DNA of 15,213 bases from Bacteroidales bacterium (GCA_017615445.1 JAGAAD010000018.1:1-15213); one strand, 5' to 3'; positions 7,777 to 14,106 are shown, counted from the first letter of the stretch. A program made the numbers and translations. Notes: generated from the sequence alone by a model not told the origin.

Positions 7777-7968
7777 CTACTTCGTTCTGGGAGTTAAGGG
7801 AGTGGGGGTTCCTTCTCCGGGGTTGATGCCTACCGGAGAGGGGCCTGAGCCTGTGAGTTTGACACCGCCGGGGCCGAGAGGGTTGCCGGTTCCACCTGCT
7901 GCCTGATCCAGTTCTTCCTCTGACAGCTCATTGAGCTGAGCATTCTTTTCAAGGTCTTTTGCACTCAT
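7777..7968 (-). CDS. Double-glycine leader precursor peptide (candidate secreted peptide)
   Basis: A 63-residue peptide that is the first gene of the export operon. The leader is acidic and amphipathic and ends in NELSEEELDQAAGG, a textbook double-glycine cleavage signal with the E-L-S-x-E-E-L pattern recognised by C39 peptidases. Cleavage after Gly26 gives a 37-residue core (T27-K63) made mostly of Gly (9), Pro (8) and Thr (6), with no Cys, no aromatic residue and a small positive charge (K37, R61, K63 against E52). It therefore cannot form disulfides or lanthionines, and no modification enzyme lies nearby. A second GG at 34-35 is a weaker possible cleavage point. The ATG at 7966-7968 is chosen because the leader pattern begins at once and no earlier start is in frame nearby. 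The processing protease and exporter are encoded in the same operon. Antimicrobial, signalling or other role is unknown. Confidence 0.85.
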   Translation of the reverse strand: MSAKDLEKNAQLNELSEEELDQAAGGTGNPLGPGGVKLTGSGPSPVGINPGEGTPTPLTPRTK

Positions 7969-8026
7969 AATGATAGTAGATTAATAGGTTTTATATAAAA
8001 TGGTCTATTCGAATTACACTACTACA

Positions 8027-8047
8027 GACTTGAATCATGTCCAAGTC
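8027..8047. promoter_or_regulatory. Inverted repeat at the predicted transcription start of the peptide/secretion operon
   Basis: Perfect six-base arms GACTTG (8027-8032) and CAAGTC (8042-8047) around a nine-base centre. It lies directly downstream of the minus-strand -7 box, covering the expected start site. It could be an operator or a 5'-leader hairpin; arms this short can occur by chance. Confidence 0.35.
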
Positions 8048-8051
8048 CATA

Positions 8052-8059
8052 CAAATATA
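8052..8059 (-). promoter_or_regulatory. Bacteroidetes-type -7 box of the peptide/secretion operon
   Basis: The minus strand reads TATATTTG, an exact fit to TAnnTTTG. No good TTTG-like -33 box is found 19-21 bases upstream (the minus strand has GATG/TGAT there), so the promoter may need an activator. Transcription would begin near 8045 and give a leader of about 77 bases before the peptide gene. The divergent sugar operon starts at 8107, and no clear plus-strand promoter was seen in this 138-base gap beyond a weak TAATTTTA at 8071-8078. Confidence 0.55.
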
Positions 8060-8106
8060 AGTTTTTTTAGTAATTTTACATCACTGAACCACAGATAAAT
8101 TACAAT

Positions 8107-9474
8107 ATGGGAGCATTTCACGCTTACGACATCCGCGGAATCTACGGAGTCGACTTCGACAAAACCACAGCCTACAAGGTGGGATATTTCCTGCCCTCTC
8201 TCCTGAAGACGGACAAGGTCCTGGTGGGCCGGGACTGCCGCGTCTCATCAGACGAGATCCACGATAACCTCCTTAAGGGAATCACGGACGCGGGAGCTGA
8301 TGTCTACGACATCGGCCTCAGCAGCACTCCGATGGTCTATTTCGCCACTGCGAACTACGGCTTCAAGGCCTCCGTGCAGATCACGGCGTCCCACAACCCT
8401 GCGGAGTACAACGGCATGAAGGTTTCCCGTGAGAACGCGCTGCCGGTGGGCTACGACGCCGGCCTCGGCCAGATCAAGGAATGGATAGAAGAAGGCCGCG
8501 AGACTCCCATCGCCCCGAAGCGCGGAACGGTGTACGAGAAGGACATCCACGACGACTATATAAACTTCATGCTGAAGTATAAGGGCGACTACAGCGACCT
8601 GAACATAGCCTTTGACCTCTCGAACGGAATGTCCAACCTCTTCGCGAAGGAGATCTACGGCGACAAGCCGCATTATCTGTTCGACACTCTGGACGGCCGT
8701 TTCCCCAACCACGAGCCGAACCCGCTGGTGCCGAAGAACGTGGAGCCGCTGAGGCAGCTTGTGAAGAAAGTGAAGGCGGATGTGGGAGTGATCTACGACG
8801 GCGATGCAGACCGCGTGATGTTCGTGGACGAGAAGGGAGATTTCGTGGCCCCGGACCTCGTGATCGCGATGATGGCGAAGTACTTCTGCGACGAGCGCGG
8901 CGCGAAGAACCCGCTGGTGCTGCAGGAGATCCGCAGCTCCAAGGCGGTGGCCGAGTATCTTGAGAAGTACAATGCGGATGTGCACACCTGGAGGGTGGGC
9001 CGCGCCTTCGCCGCCCCGAAGCTCCGCGAGATAGACGGCCTCTGGGGAGGCGAACTAGCGGGCCACTACTATTTTAAGGACTTCTTCTACTCAGACAGCG
9101 GACTTCTCGCTTCGATGATAGTTCTGCGCATTGTGGCCGCCCTGAAGAAAGAGGGCAAGACCTTCAGCGAGCAGATAGCGGAGATCGCAGGCTATGAGAA
9201 CTCCGGCGAGATCAACTTCCGCCTGGAGGACAAGGCCGGCGCGATGAAGGCCGTCTGCGACCACTTCCGCGCGACGCTCGGCGAGCCTCAGAAGTTCATG
9301 GACTTCGACGGCTTCCGCCTGGAGTATCCGACATGGTGGTTCAATGTCCGCCCTTCGAACACTGAGCCCTATCTGAGATTTATCTGCGAGGCGACCACCC
9401 AGGAAGAACTGCAGGCCCGCATCGCCGAGGTAAGCGACATTCTCGTCAATCAGTTCGGTGGCATCAGAAGCTAA
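8107..9474 (+). CDS. Phosphoglucomutase/phosphomannomutase (alpha-D-phosphohexomutase)
   Basis: Cytoplasmic enzyme interconverting hexose 6-phosphate and hexose 1-phosphate, feeding nucleotide-sugar synthesis. The 455-residue protein has all four family signatures: the phosphoserine loop ITASHNP with S95, the metal loop DGDADR (231-236), the sugar-specificity loop GGELAGH (314-320) and the phosphate-binding loop RPSNTEP (415-421). GGELAGH is close to the GEMSGH/GGE-type loops of dual PMM/PGM enzymes, so strict substrate preference cannot be read from sequence. Length is normal (about 450-460). It is the first gene of a plus-strand operon, divergent from the peptide export operon, and its 3' end overlaps the HAD gene by 17 bases. 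It starts with AFHAYDIRGIYG, the expected N-terminal motif, which supports the ATG at 8107. Confidence 0.95.
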   Translation: MGAFHAYDIRGIYGVDFDKTTAYKVGYFLPSLLKTDKVLVGRDCRVSSDEIHDNLLKGITDAGADVYDIGLSSTPMVYFATANYGFKASVQITASHNPAEYNGMKVSRENALPVGYDAGLGQIKEWIEEGRETPIAPKRGTVYEKDIHDDYINFMLKYKGDYSDLNIAFDLSNGMSNLFAKEIYGDKPHYLFDTLDGRFPNHEPNPLVPKNVEPLRQLVKKVKADVGVIYDGDADRVMFVDEKGDFVAPDLVIAMMAKYFCDERGAKNPLVLQEIRSSKAVAEYLEKYNADVHTWRVGRAFAAPKLREIDGLWGGELAGHYYFKDFFYSDSGLLASMIVLRIVAALKKEGKTFSEQIAEIAGYENSGEINFRLEDKAGAMKAVCDHFRATLGEPQKFMDFDGFRLEYPTWWFNVRPSNTEPYLRFICEATTQEELQARIAEVSDILVNQFGGIRS

Positions 9475-10054
9475 TTTCACCTTCGAGGCCGTTTTCTTCG
9501 ACCTGGACGGCACGCTCTACGACAAGCGCGGGCTGAGCCTGCGGCTTGTCTGGGCAGCTTTGCGGCAGGGAAGGCCATGCCTTCGGCTGCTCTCGCTGGA
9601 GCGGAAGGTGCGCCGCGAGCTGGCCGGGCAGAAGGCCGGGTTCGAAGAGTTGTTCGAAGGCGTGGCCGGGAAAGCCGCGCTGCCGCTCGAGGACGTCCGC
9701 CGCTGGTATCAGGAATGGTACATGCCCGCGATGGTCGCCTCCCTCAGGCACTACCGCCCGAATGAGTCCGTCATGGCGAAGGCCCGGATGTTCAAGGCCT
9801 CCGGTTGCAAGATAGCAGTGCTGTCCGACTACGGCTGCGTCCGGGAGAAGCTTGAAGCCCTCGGCGCAGACCCGCAGCTTTTCGACGCTCTGCTGGACGC
9901 TCCCTCGCTCGGGGGCTTCAAGCCCTGTCCGGACGCCTTCCTCGCCGCCTGCGAGCGTCTGGGCGCGGACCCGGCGCGCTGCGCCATGGTGGGTGACCGC
10001 CCGGACACAGACGGCGGCTGCACCGCCGTAGGAATGACATATATCCCGAAATAA
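9458..10054 (+). CDS. HAD-superfamily hydrolase (phosphoglycolate phosphatase-like)
   Basis: A 198-residue cytoplasmic phosphatase-type HAD protein. Motif I is VFFDLDGTLYD (nucleophile D15, acid D17), motif II is VLSDYG with S123, the motif III lysine is K155 in GFKPCPDAF, and motif IV is MVGDRPDTDGG (D180, D183/D185). Between motifs I and II lies an alpha-helical cap of roughly 80 residues, subfamily I. The start is GTG at 9458, placed inside the end of the mutase gene; it precedes motif I by the usual short distance, and no ATG is available in frame before the motif. The stop overlaps the next gene by one base, so all three genes are translationally coupled. The substrate is probably a small phosphorylated metabolite, likely a sugar phosphate given the neighbours, but this is inference. 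Confidence 0.88.
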   Translation: MASEANFTFEAVFFDLDGTLYDKRGLSLRLVWAALRQGRPCLRLLSLERKVRRELAGQKAGFEELFEGVAGKAALPLEDVRRWYQEWYMPAMVASLRHYRPNESVMAKARMFKASGCKIAVLSDYGCVREKLEALGADPQLFDALLDAPSLGGFKPCPDAFLAACERLGADPARCAMVGDRPDTDGGCTAVGMTYIPK

Positions 10055-11271
10055 TGAACAATATTGCCGTCTACACCCTGACTTCGCCGCTGCACGACGC
10101 CGCTGCGATAGACGTTTCCACCAAAGCCTTTCTGGCCGAAGTTTTTCCCGAAGGAGGTTACGACCTTTGCGGGGCGGACTATGCAGACTTCGGCTCCCAC
10201 ATCCTGGACCTTATCTATGTCCGCACGGGCGGCACGGAGGGCGTGTTCCTGAAGCTCCTTCCCGAGCTTCGCAGGAAGGGGATCAGGCACTACTACCTTC
10301 TGACTTCCGGCAAGAGCAACTCCCTCGCGGCTTCGATGGAGATCCTGTCCTACCTGAATCAGAACGGCCTGACGGGCGAAGTGCTGCACGGCACGGGCGT
10401 CAGCGAGCGGATCAGCGCGCTTGAGAGCGCCGCGAGCGCCCGGATCAACCTTCGCGGCAAACGCCTCGGCGTCCTCGGAAAACCCTCGGACTGGTTGATC
10501 GCCAGCGGCGCGGACCCTGCCGCCGTGCGCGAAAAGCTCGGAATCGAGCTGGTGGACATCCCCATGTCCGAAGTGAAGGCGGCGATCGATTCGGCGGAGA
10601 ACCACGATTCGGACGACCTGGTCCTCGAGCTCGTGCGCAAGCGCGAGAAGGCGGTCCGGGACTACATCCCCGGCGCCGTGAAGATCCACTGGGGCCTGCA
10701 CGACCTCGTGTGGGCGCGCAAGCTGGACGGCTTCACCATCCGCTGCTTCGACCTCCTCACCGCCTACGGCAACACGGGCTGCCTGGCGCTCGCGCGCCTG
10801 AATTCGCAAGGCATACCGGCCGCCTGCGAGGGCGATGTTCCGGCTCTGCTGTCCATGATGATAGCGAACGAGATTGCGTCCACCACCGGTTTCATGGCGA
10901 ACCCTTCGCGCATGGACCCTGCCGCCGGGACTATAGTCTTCGCGCACTGCACGGTGCCGCTGGACTGCGTGGACGAGTACAAGCTGGACACTCACTATGA
11001 GTCCGGAATCGGGGTCGGGATCAAGGGCCACTTCCCGCACTGGCCGGTGACTGTTTTCAAAGTCTCCGGCGACCTTGCGCGCGTGTTCATAGCCGAAGGC
11101 AAGATCCTTCGCAACCTTGCCGAGCCCGACCTCTGCCGCACGCAGATAATGGTCCAGCTGGACGACCCCTCGCTGATCCGCTCATACTTCCTGACCAACC
11201 CCATCGGCAACCACCACATTATCATCCCCGGCCGCTTCGCCTCCGCCCTCAAGGCCTTCTTCGAGGGGTAA
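10054..11271 (+). CDS. L-fucose isomerase-like protein
   Basis: A 405-residue protein resembling the fucose/arabinose isomerase superfamily. The C-terminal half carries the recognisable stretch AACEGDVPALLSMMIANEIA (257-275), where E259 and D261 match metal-ligand positions, followed by TIVFAHCTVP (H298) and NPIGNHHIIIPG (H387/H388). The N-terminal half is a Rossmann-like region (RTGGTEGVF, YYLLTSGKSNSLAAS, RGKRLGVLGKPSDWLI). It is shorter than canonical FucI (about 590 residues), as is usual for the uncharacterised FucI-like family. The ATG overlaps the HAD stop by one base. With a hexomutase and a phosphatase upstream it probably acts on a sugar, but the substrate is not determinable and isomerase activity itself is unproven. 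Confidence 0.8.
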   Translation: MNNIAVYTLTSPLHDAAAIDVSTKAFLAEVFPEGGYDLCGADYADFGSHILDLIYVRTGGTEGVFLKLLPELRRKGIRHYYLLTSGKSNSLAASMEILSYLNQNGLTGEVLHGTGVSERISALESAASARINLRGKRLGVLGKPSDWLIASGADPAAVREKLGIELVDIPMSEVKAAIDSAENHDSDDLVLELVRKREKAVRDYIPGAVKIHWGLHDLVWARKLDGFTIRCFDLLTAYGNTGCLALARLNSQGIPAACEGDVPALLSMMIANEIASTTGFMANPSRMDPAAGTIVFAHCTVPLDCVDEYKLDTHYESGIGVGIKGHFPHWPVTVFKVSGDLARVFIAEGKILRNLAEPDLCRTQIMVQLDDPSLIRSYFLTNPIGNHHIIIPGRFASALKAFFEG

Positions 11272-11293
11272 TTCTCCTTTTTCTTTTTATACG

Positions 11294-11324
11294 TTTGCGA
11301 TTTCAAGAAATACCTCTATATTTG
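11294..11324 (+). promoter_or_regulatory. Canonical Bacteroidetes promoter with no gene downstream
   Basis: TTTG at 11294-11297, exactly 19 bases, then TATATTTG at 11317-11324: a full match to the TTTG-N19-21-TAnnTTTG consensus. It reads to the right from just after the fucose-isomerase-like gene, but the next gene (11377-12057) is on the other strand. A transcript from about 11331 would contain small hairpins (AACCT-GTTT-AGGTT at about 11331-11344; GATTC/GAATC with inner CGGA/TCCG at about 11351-11377) and then run antisense to the Abi gene. Confidence 0.6.
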
Positions 11325-11376
11325 CACCTAGAACCTGTTTAGGTTTTAGCGATTCTACGGATTCGTGGTCCGGAAT

Positions 11377-12057
11377 CTAAAGTCGATGAGACCACTTTCT
11401 TTTAATCCGAGCCATTGTAATTACCTTGTCGAAGCGATCCATTCGTTTCATCCATTCAGTTACCTCGGGATTAATCCACTCAATAACCTCAATTATCAAT
11501 GAATGGTATTTACTTAGACGATCGAGATTCCAACCAATAGCTTCATTATGAAAGACCCTGTTCCGTAAGATTCTAATTGCATTGAGCGGTGTTGAGATCA
11601 TTCTTCTTTTTCTTTTATTCTTTGGAATATTAGGAAATGCTCGACGAAGATCTTTCCAGAGAATCCTTTTATAATCGGCATTAAAGAGTGATACCCAGAA
11701 TCCCATAGTAAGTTCTCCATTAATTTTATCTGCCGAAAGAGTTTCTCCTCTAGCTTGAATGTGACTAATGGCTATAGAGAGACTATTACATATTGAACCC
11801 AATTTAGGGAGAGATAAGATATAAGTGTACCATTCTTTGTTTCCTGCAGCACGCTCTAATTCCCGAATAATTGCATTTCTGAGAGTCACTTCAAAAATGG
11901 ATAAAGATGGTTGTAGCGCCTCTGCCAAAGAGATATTTTGTTCGTATAACTGAATAGCTAGCCTATTATGACCATTACATCGTTGGAAATAAGGGCGCAT
12001 ACGTGCTTCTGAGAAGGCTTTTTCAAAAAATAGTTTGTCAAATCCAAAATTCTTCAT
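11377..12057 (-). CDS. Abi-family (Abi_2/AbiD-AbiF-like) HEPN protein
   Basis: A 226-residue protein of the Abi_2 type, known from phage abortive-infection systems. The N-terminal part has ARMRPYFQRCNGHNRLAIQL and ALQPSLSIFEVTLRNAI, typical of these proteins. The C-terminal part has RNRVFHNEAI, in which R165-N166...H170 is the RNxxxH motif of HEPN ribonucleases, followed by the amphipathic helix LSKYHSLIIEVIEWI. Predicted role: growth arrest through RNA cleavage upon infection, or a related stress response. The coding sequence is clearly more AT-rich than the sugar operon before it, which suggests horizontal transfer. It has its own promoter 107 bases upstream. It appears to be a single-gene system with no obvious antitoxin next to it. 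The family is well supported; the phage-defence role is inference. Confidence 0.82.
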   Translation of the reverse strand: MKNFGFDKLFFEKAFSEARMRPYFQRCNGHNRLAIQLYEQNISLAEALQPSLSIFEVTLRNAIIRELERAAGNKEWYTYILSLPKLGSICNSLSIAISHIQARGETLSADKINGELTMGFWVSLFNADYKRILWKDLRRAFPNIPKNKRKRRMISTPLNAIRILRNRVFHNEAIGWNLDRLSKYHSLIIEVIEWINPEVTEWMKRMDRFDKVITMARIKRKWSHRL

Positions 12058-12110
12058 AGTTTTGCATTGCAGTCCCGGTAGTTCCTCTCCCAGACATAAG
12101 TGCTGGTGAT

Positions 12111-12122
12111 GAACCCGGGTTC
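12111..12122. promoter_or_regulatory. Perfect 12-bp palindrome in the Abi leader
   Basis: GAACCCGGGTTC is self-complementary. It lies about 45 bases downstream of the predicted start of transcription and 54 bases before the Abi start codon. It could be an operator or a short RNA hairpin. There is no independent support for either role. Confidence 0.3.
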
Positions 12123-12163
12123 TTTGTTTACTCCACTTCGATAGTTCCCATATCTTTTTTCTG

Positions 12164-12195
12164 CAAAGTTACCTCCTTTTGATATAATTATCAAG
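12164..12195 (-). promoter_or_regulatory. Promoter of the Abi gene, with its -33 box inside the direct repeat
   Basis: The minus strand reads CTTG (12192-12195), 20 bases, then TAACTTTG (12164-12171), an exact -7 match. The -33 box is the end of the 69-bp direct repeat. The leader to the ATG is about 100 bases long, holds a perfect 12-base palindrome GAACCCGGGTTC (12111-12122), and has a seven-codon reading frame (12129-12152, MGTIEVE). Confidence 0.6.
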
Positions 12196-12259
12196 ACCCG
12201 AAAGTCTTGACTATCAAGTAGTTAAATGGTTTACAATGGGGGCGGTCAGCAGTTGCCCC
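12191..12259. repeat. Direct repeat, copy 1 (head of the Abi cassette)
   Basis: A 69-bp segment nearly identical to 14086-14156: it differs by one substitution (CAAG against CAGG) and a small indel in a G/C run. It contains a perfect seven-base dyad TCAAGAC/GTCTTGA (12191-12197, 12204-12210) and arms TGGGG/CCCCA near the other end. One edge is the -33 box of the Abi promoter; the other edge is two bases from the stop of the DUF1653 gene. Both copies have the same orientation relative to the minus-strand genes. Confidence 0.9.
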
Positions 12260-12261
12260 AC

Positions 12262-12513
12262 TTATTTCCTGTCAGTTGTGGCAAGAATCGCTTCAGCCTC
12301 TTCGTTTGATATAGGCTGAAAGCGGGGAACCATCTTGCCCTCGTGAAGGACCTCCTCGAAAAAGTTCGCCTTGGTGCGAATCCAGAGCCTTCGCTCGCCG
12401 TACATGGCCTGGTAGACGACGGCTTCCTCCTCCGTGGCCTCTATAGTCGCGAAGGCGACGAACCGATAAATCTTCCCATTCCGGAAATGGCGGTAGTATT
12501 GAGATAATGTCAT
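12262..12513 (-). CDS. DUF1653 domain protein
   Basis: An 83-residue protein that is essentially one DUF1653 domain. The family pattern is seen in YYRHFRNGKIYRFVAFA, then EEAVVYQAMYGERRLWIRTKANFFEEV, then GKMVPRFQPI. The function of this small beta-rich family is not established. The ATG is at 12511-12513, four bases after the stop of the DUF2442-HTH gene, so the two are almost certainly co-transcribed and translationally coupled. The gene ends two bases from direct repeat copy 1. Confidence 0.82.
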   Translation of the reverse strand: MTLSQYYRHFRNGKIYRFVAFATIEATEEEAVVYQAMYGERRLWIRTKANFFEEVLHEGKMVPRFQPISNEEAEAILATTDRK

Positions 12514-12517
12514 AAAC

Positions 12518-12931
12518 TTATATGAAACTAGGTATGGCCAATATTTCTTCTCCTATAGTGTGAAGAGTCCTATAGATATCGGCTAAACGCGCTTTGGATG
12601 GTCTCTTTGCACCACTGATATATTGAGCGAACAAACTCTGGGAGATGCCCATACGGCGAGCAACGGCAGAAGCATTTAACTCTGGATGTGCCATGAAGAC
12701 GCGATACAATTCGGTGCGTTCCTTTTTGTTGAAGAATCCCTCATAACTCAGGTCTTCGTCTATATCTGGCCAGTTGATCCCATACTCATCAGTCACATAG
12801 TTAGCACGCTGCTCCGGAGTGGCAGCACGCAGCCTGGGGTAATCAGCAAAAACTTCGCACGCCTCGCGTCCATCCGCGGTGCGAATCCATACTGCATCGG
12901 CAGTGAGCCAAACTTTTACGACTTCAATCAT
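12518..12931 (-). CDS. DUF2442 domain protein with C-terminal helix-turn-helix
   Basis: A 137-residue protein. The N-terminal ~75 residues are DUF2442-like: IEVVKVWLTADAVWIRTADG, then DYPRLRAATPEQRANY, then GINWPDIDEDLSYEGF. This domain is common in small antitoxin-like proteins. The C-terminal part is an XRE-type helix-turn-helix (ASAVARRMGISQSLFAQYISG, then KRPSKARLADIYRTL). The ATG at 12929-12931 is preferred over an upstream in-frame TTG at 12958, because the TTG lies inside the predicted -7 box and the ATG codon begins the conserved domain. A purine-rich AAGGAG lies 17 bases upstream of the ATG. Likely a DNA-binding regulator or antitoxin of the small operon; target unknown. Confidence 0.82.
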   Translation of the reverse strand: MIEVVKVWLTADAVWIRTADGREACEVFADYPRLRAATPEQRANYVTDEYGINWPDIDEDLSYEGFFNKKERTELYRVFMAHPELNASAVARRMGISQSLFAQYISGAKRPSKARLADIYRTLHTIGEEILAIPSFI

Positions 12932-12955
12932 ATTGCTTGGATATAATTCTCCTTG

Positions 12956-12987
12956 CAAATATGGGTAATAATTTAATTACCTCCAAC
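12956..12987 (-). promoter_or_regulatory. Promoter for the DUF2442-HTH and DUF1653 genes
   Basis: The minus strand reads GTTG (12984-12987), 20 bases, then CATATTTG (12956-12963), one mismatch from TAnnTTTG. It lies just inside the gap after the DUF1016 gene, so the two small genes can be expressed separately from the nuclease. The spacing matches the two promoters at the repeat edges. Confidence 0.45.
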
Positions 12988-12988
12988 T

Positions 12989-14044
12989 CTATTCCTTATG
13001 ATTCTCTTTTCTTTGGCGTTCAAAAACTCGTTTCCCTTCTTCAACTTCATCAATCAACCGTTCAGTACTTGGTAGGTAGAGTTCATATGTACTGGCAATG
13101 ATTGTGGCGTTATTCTCAGGAAGTGTCATGCGGACAGCTGTATCGTTCTTGTCTGTGCAGAGGAGGATTCCTATAGAGGGATTCTCGTCGGGCCGTTTTA
13201 TAATTCTGTCATAGTAGTTCACATACATCTGCAATTGACCGAGGTCTTGATGAGTGGCCTTGTGGGTCTTAAGGTCAATAAGAACGAAGCATCTCAGTAG
13301 ACGGTTGTAGAAGACAAGGTCCACTTTGTACTCATCATCTTCAATGAGAATTCGTTTCTGCCTGTCACTAAAAAGAAATCCGTTGCCAAGTTCCAACATA
13401 AATTCCTGCAGATGACTGATAAGTGCGTCTTCCAATTCACTCTCATAATAATGTACCTTCTGTTTGAGCCCCAGAAATTCTAAAAACATCGGATCTTTGA
13501 CCACCTCCGTGGGGGAGTCAGGAATCCTTTCTTTGCGGGCCATAGCGAGAACCGCCTCTTTATCATTGCTCTTCAGAAGGCGCTCATACAAGAGCGAATT
13601 CTTTTGTCGTTCCAGTTCACGGGCAGTCCAGCAGTTGTTAACGGATTCAAGTTCGTAATACTCGCGCTTTTCGGGGTCGGATATTTGTATCAGCGTCCTA
13701 TACTGCGTCCAGTTCAATTGTGAACGCAGCGCGTTCACTTTCGGATAGGTTCTATAGAACTGAACACTCAAGTGCAATTGCCGCGTGGAGAATCCGCTAC
13801 CATAGCCTGGAACCAGTCTTCGTGCAAGGCGCTCTATAAGGGAAGAGCCATAATCGGCACGGTCGGCCCCTTTTTGCTCCTCCTCAAAAACACGTCTACC
13901 AGTTTTCCAGTACATTACTACACGATTAAAGTCAACACTGCGGATAGCATTGGCACGCGCTTCTTCAATGATTTCACGTACATCCTCAAACAGCTGATTC
14001 TCGTTTGTGGAATAGATTTCTTTTTCTTTCATAACCTCAATCAT
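12989..14044 (-). CDS. DUF1016 (YhcG-type) PDDEXK nuclease family protein
   Basis: A 351-residue protein of the YhcG/DUF1016 family. The N-terminal helical domain (VREIIEEARANAIRSVDFNR, then YWKTGRRVFEEEQ, then YGSSLIERLARRL) is the family's conserved region. The C-terminal PDDEXK-like core shows YKVDLVFYNRLLRCFVLIDLK with D242, D257 and K259 counted from this start, and the following HQDLGQLQMYVNYY. These fit a metal-dependent nuclease fold (D...D-x-K). The ATG at 14042-14044 is preferred to an in-frame TTG at 14089, which lies upstream of the predicted -7 box; a second ATG at 14030-14032 (347 residues) is equally possible. Such genes often sit in restriction-modification and defence islands; nuclease activity and a defence role are inference here. 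Confidence 0.88.
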   Translation of the reverse strand: MIEVMKEKEIYSTNENQLFEDVREIIEEARANAIRSVDFNRVVMYWKTGRRVFEEEQKGADRADYGSSLIERLARRLVPGYGSGFSTRQLHLSVQFYRTYPKVNALRSQLNWTQYRTLIQISDPEKREYYELESVNNCWTARELERQKNSLLYERLLKSNDKEAVLAMARKERIPDSPTEVVKDPMFLEFLGLKQKVHYYESELEDALISHLQEFMLELGNGFLFSDRQKRILIEDDEYKVDLVFYNRLLRCFVLIDLKTHKATHQDLGQLQMYVNYYDRIIKRPDENPSIGILLCTDKNDTAVRMTLPENNATIIASTYELYLPSTERLIDEVEEGKRVFERQRKENHKE

Positions 14045-14058
14045 ACATAAAACTACTG

Positions 14059-14090
14059 CAAAGATAGGGCGCCGAGAACAAAAAGTCAAG
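14059..14090 (-). promoter_or_regulatory. Promoter of the DUF1016 gene, with its -33 box inside the direct repeat
   Basis: The minus strand reads CTTG (14087-14090), 20 bases, then TATCTTTG (14059-14066), an exact -7 match. Transcription should begin around 14052, leaving a very short leader and excluding the TTG start further upstream. The -33 box is the edge of direct repeat copy 2, with the same spacing as at the Abi gene. Confidence 0.6.
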
Positions 14091-14106
14091 ACCCGAAAGT
14101 CTTGAC
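14080..14106 (-). terminator. Intrinsic terminator-like hairpin within repeat copy 2
   Basis: Perfect eight-base arms GTCAAGAC (14085-14092) and GTCTTGAC (14099-14106) with a six-base loop, followed on the minus strand by TTTTT (14080-14084). It would stop transcripts coming from the HIRAN/WYL side just before the DUF1016 promoter. Copy 1 has the same dyad (seven bases) but only an AT-rich tail, so termination is less certain there. Confidence 0.55.

Noticed and set aside
9829..11040. 403-codon open frame on the minus strand
   Set aside because: Antisense to the HAD and fucose-isomerase-like genes, both of which have clear motifs in the plus strand. The translation is Arg/Val/Ala-rich with no domain.
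12932..12958. Extended DUF2442-HTH start at TTG 12958
   Set aside because: The TTG is part of the predicted -7 box; the conserved domain begins at the ATG 27 bases later.
14045..14089. Extended DUF1016 start at TTG 14089
   Set aside because: The extra residues are coded by the predicted promoter -7 box and spacer, and do not look like the family N-terminus.
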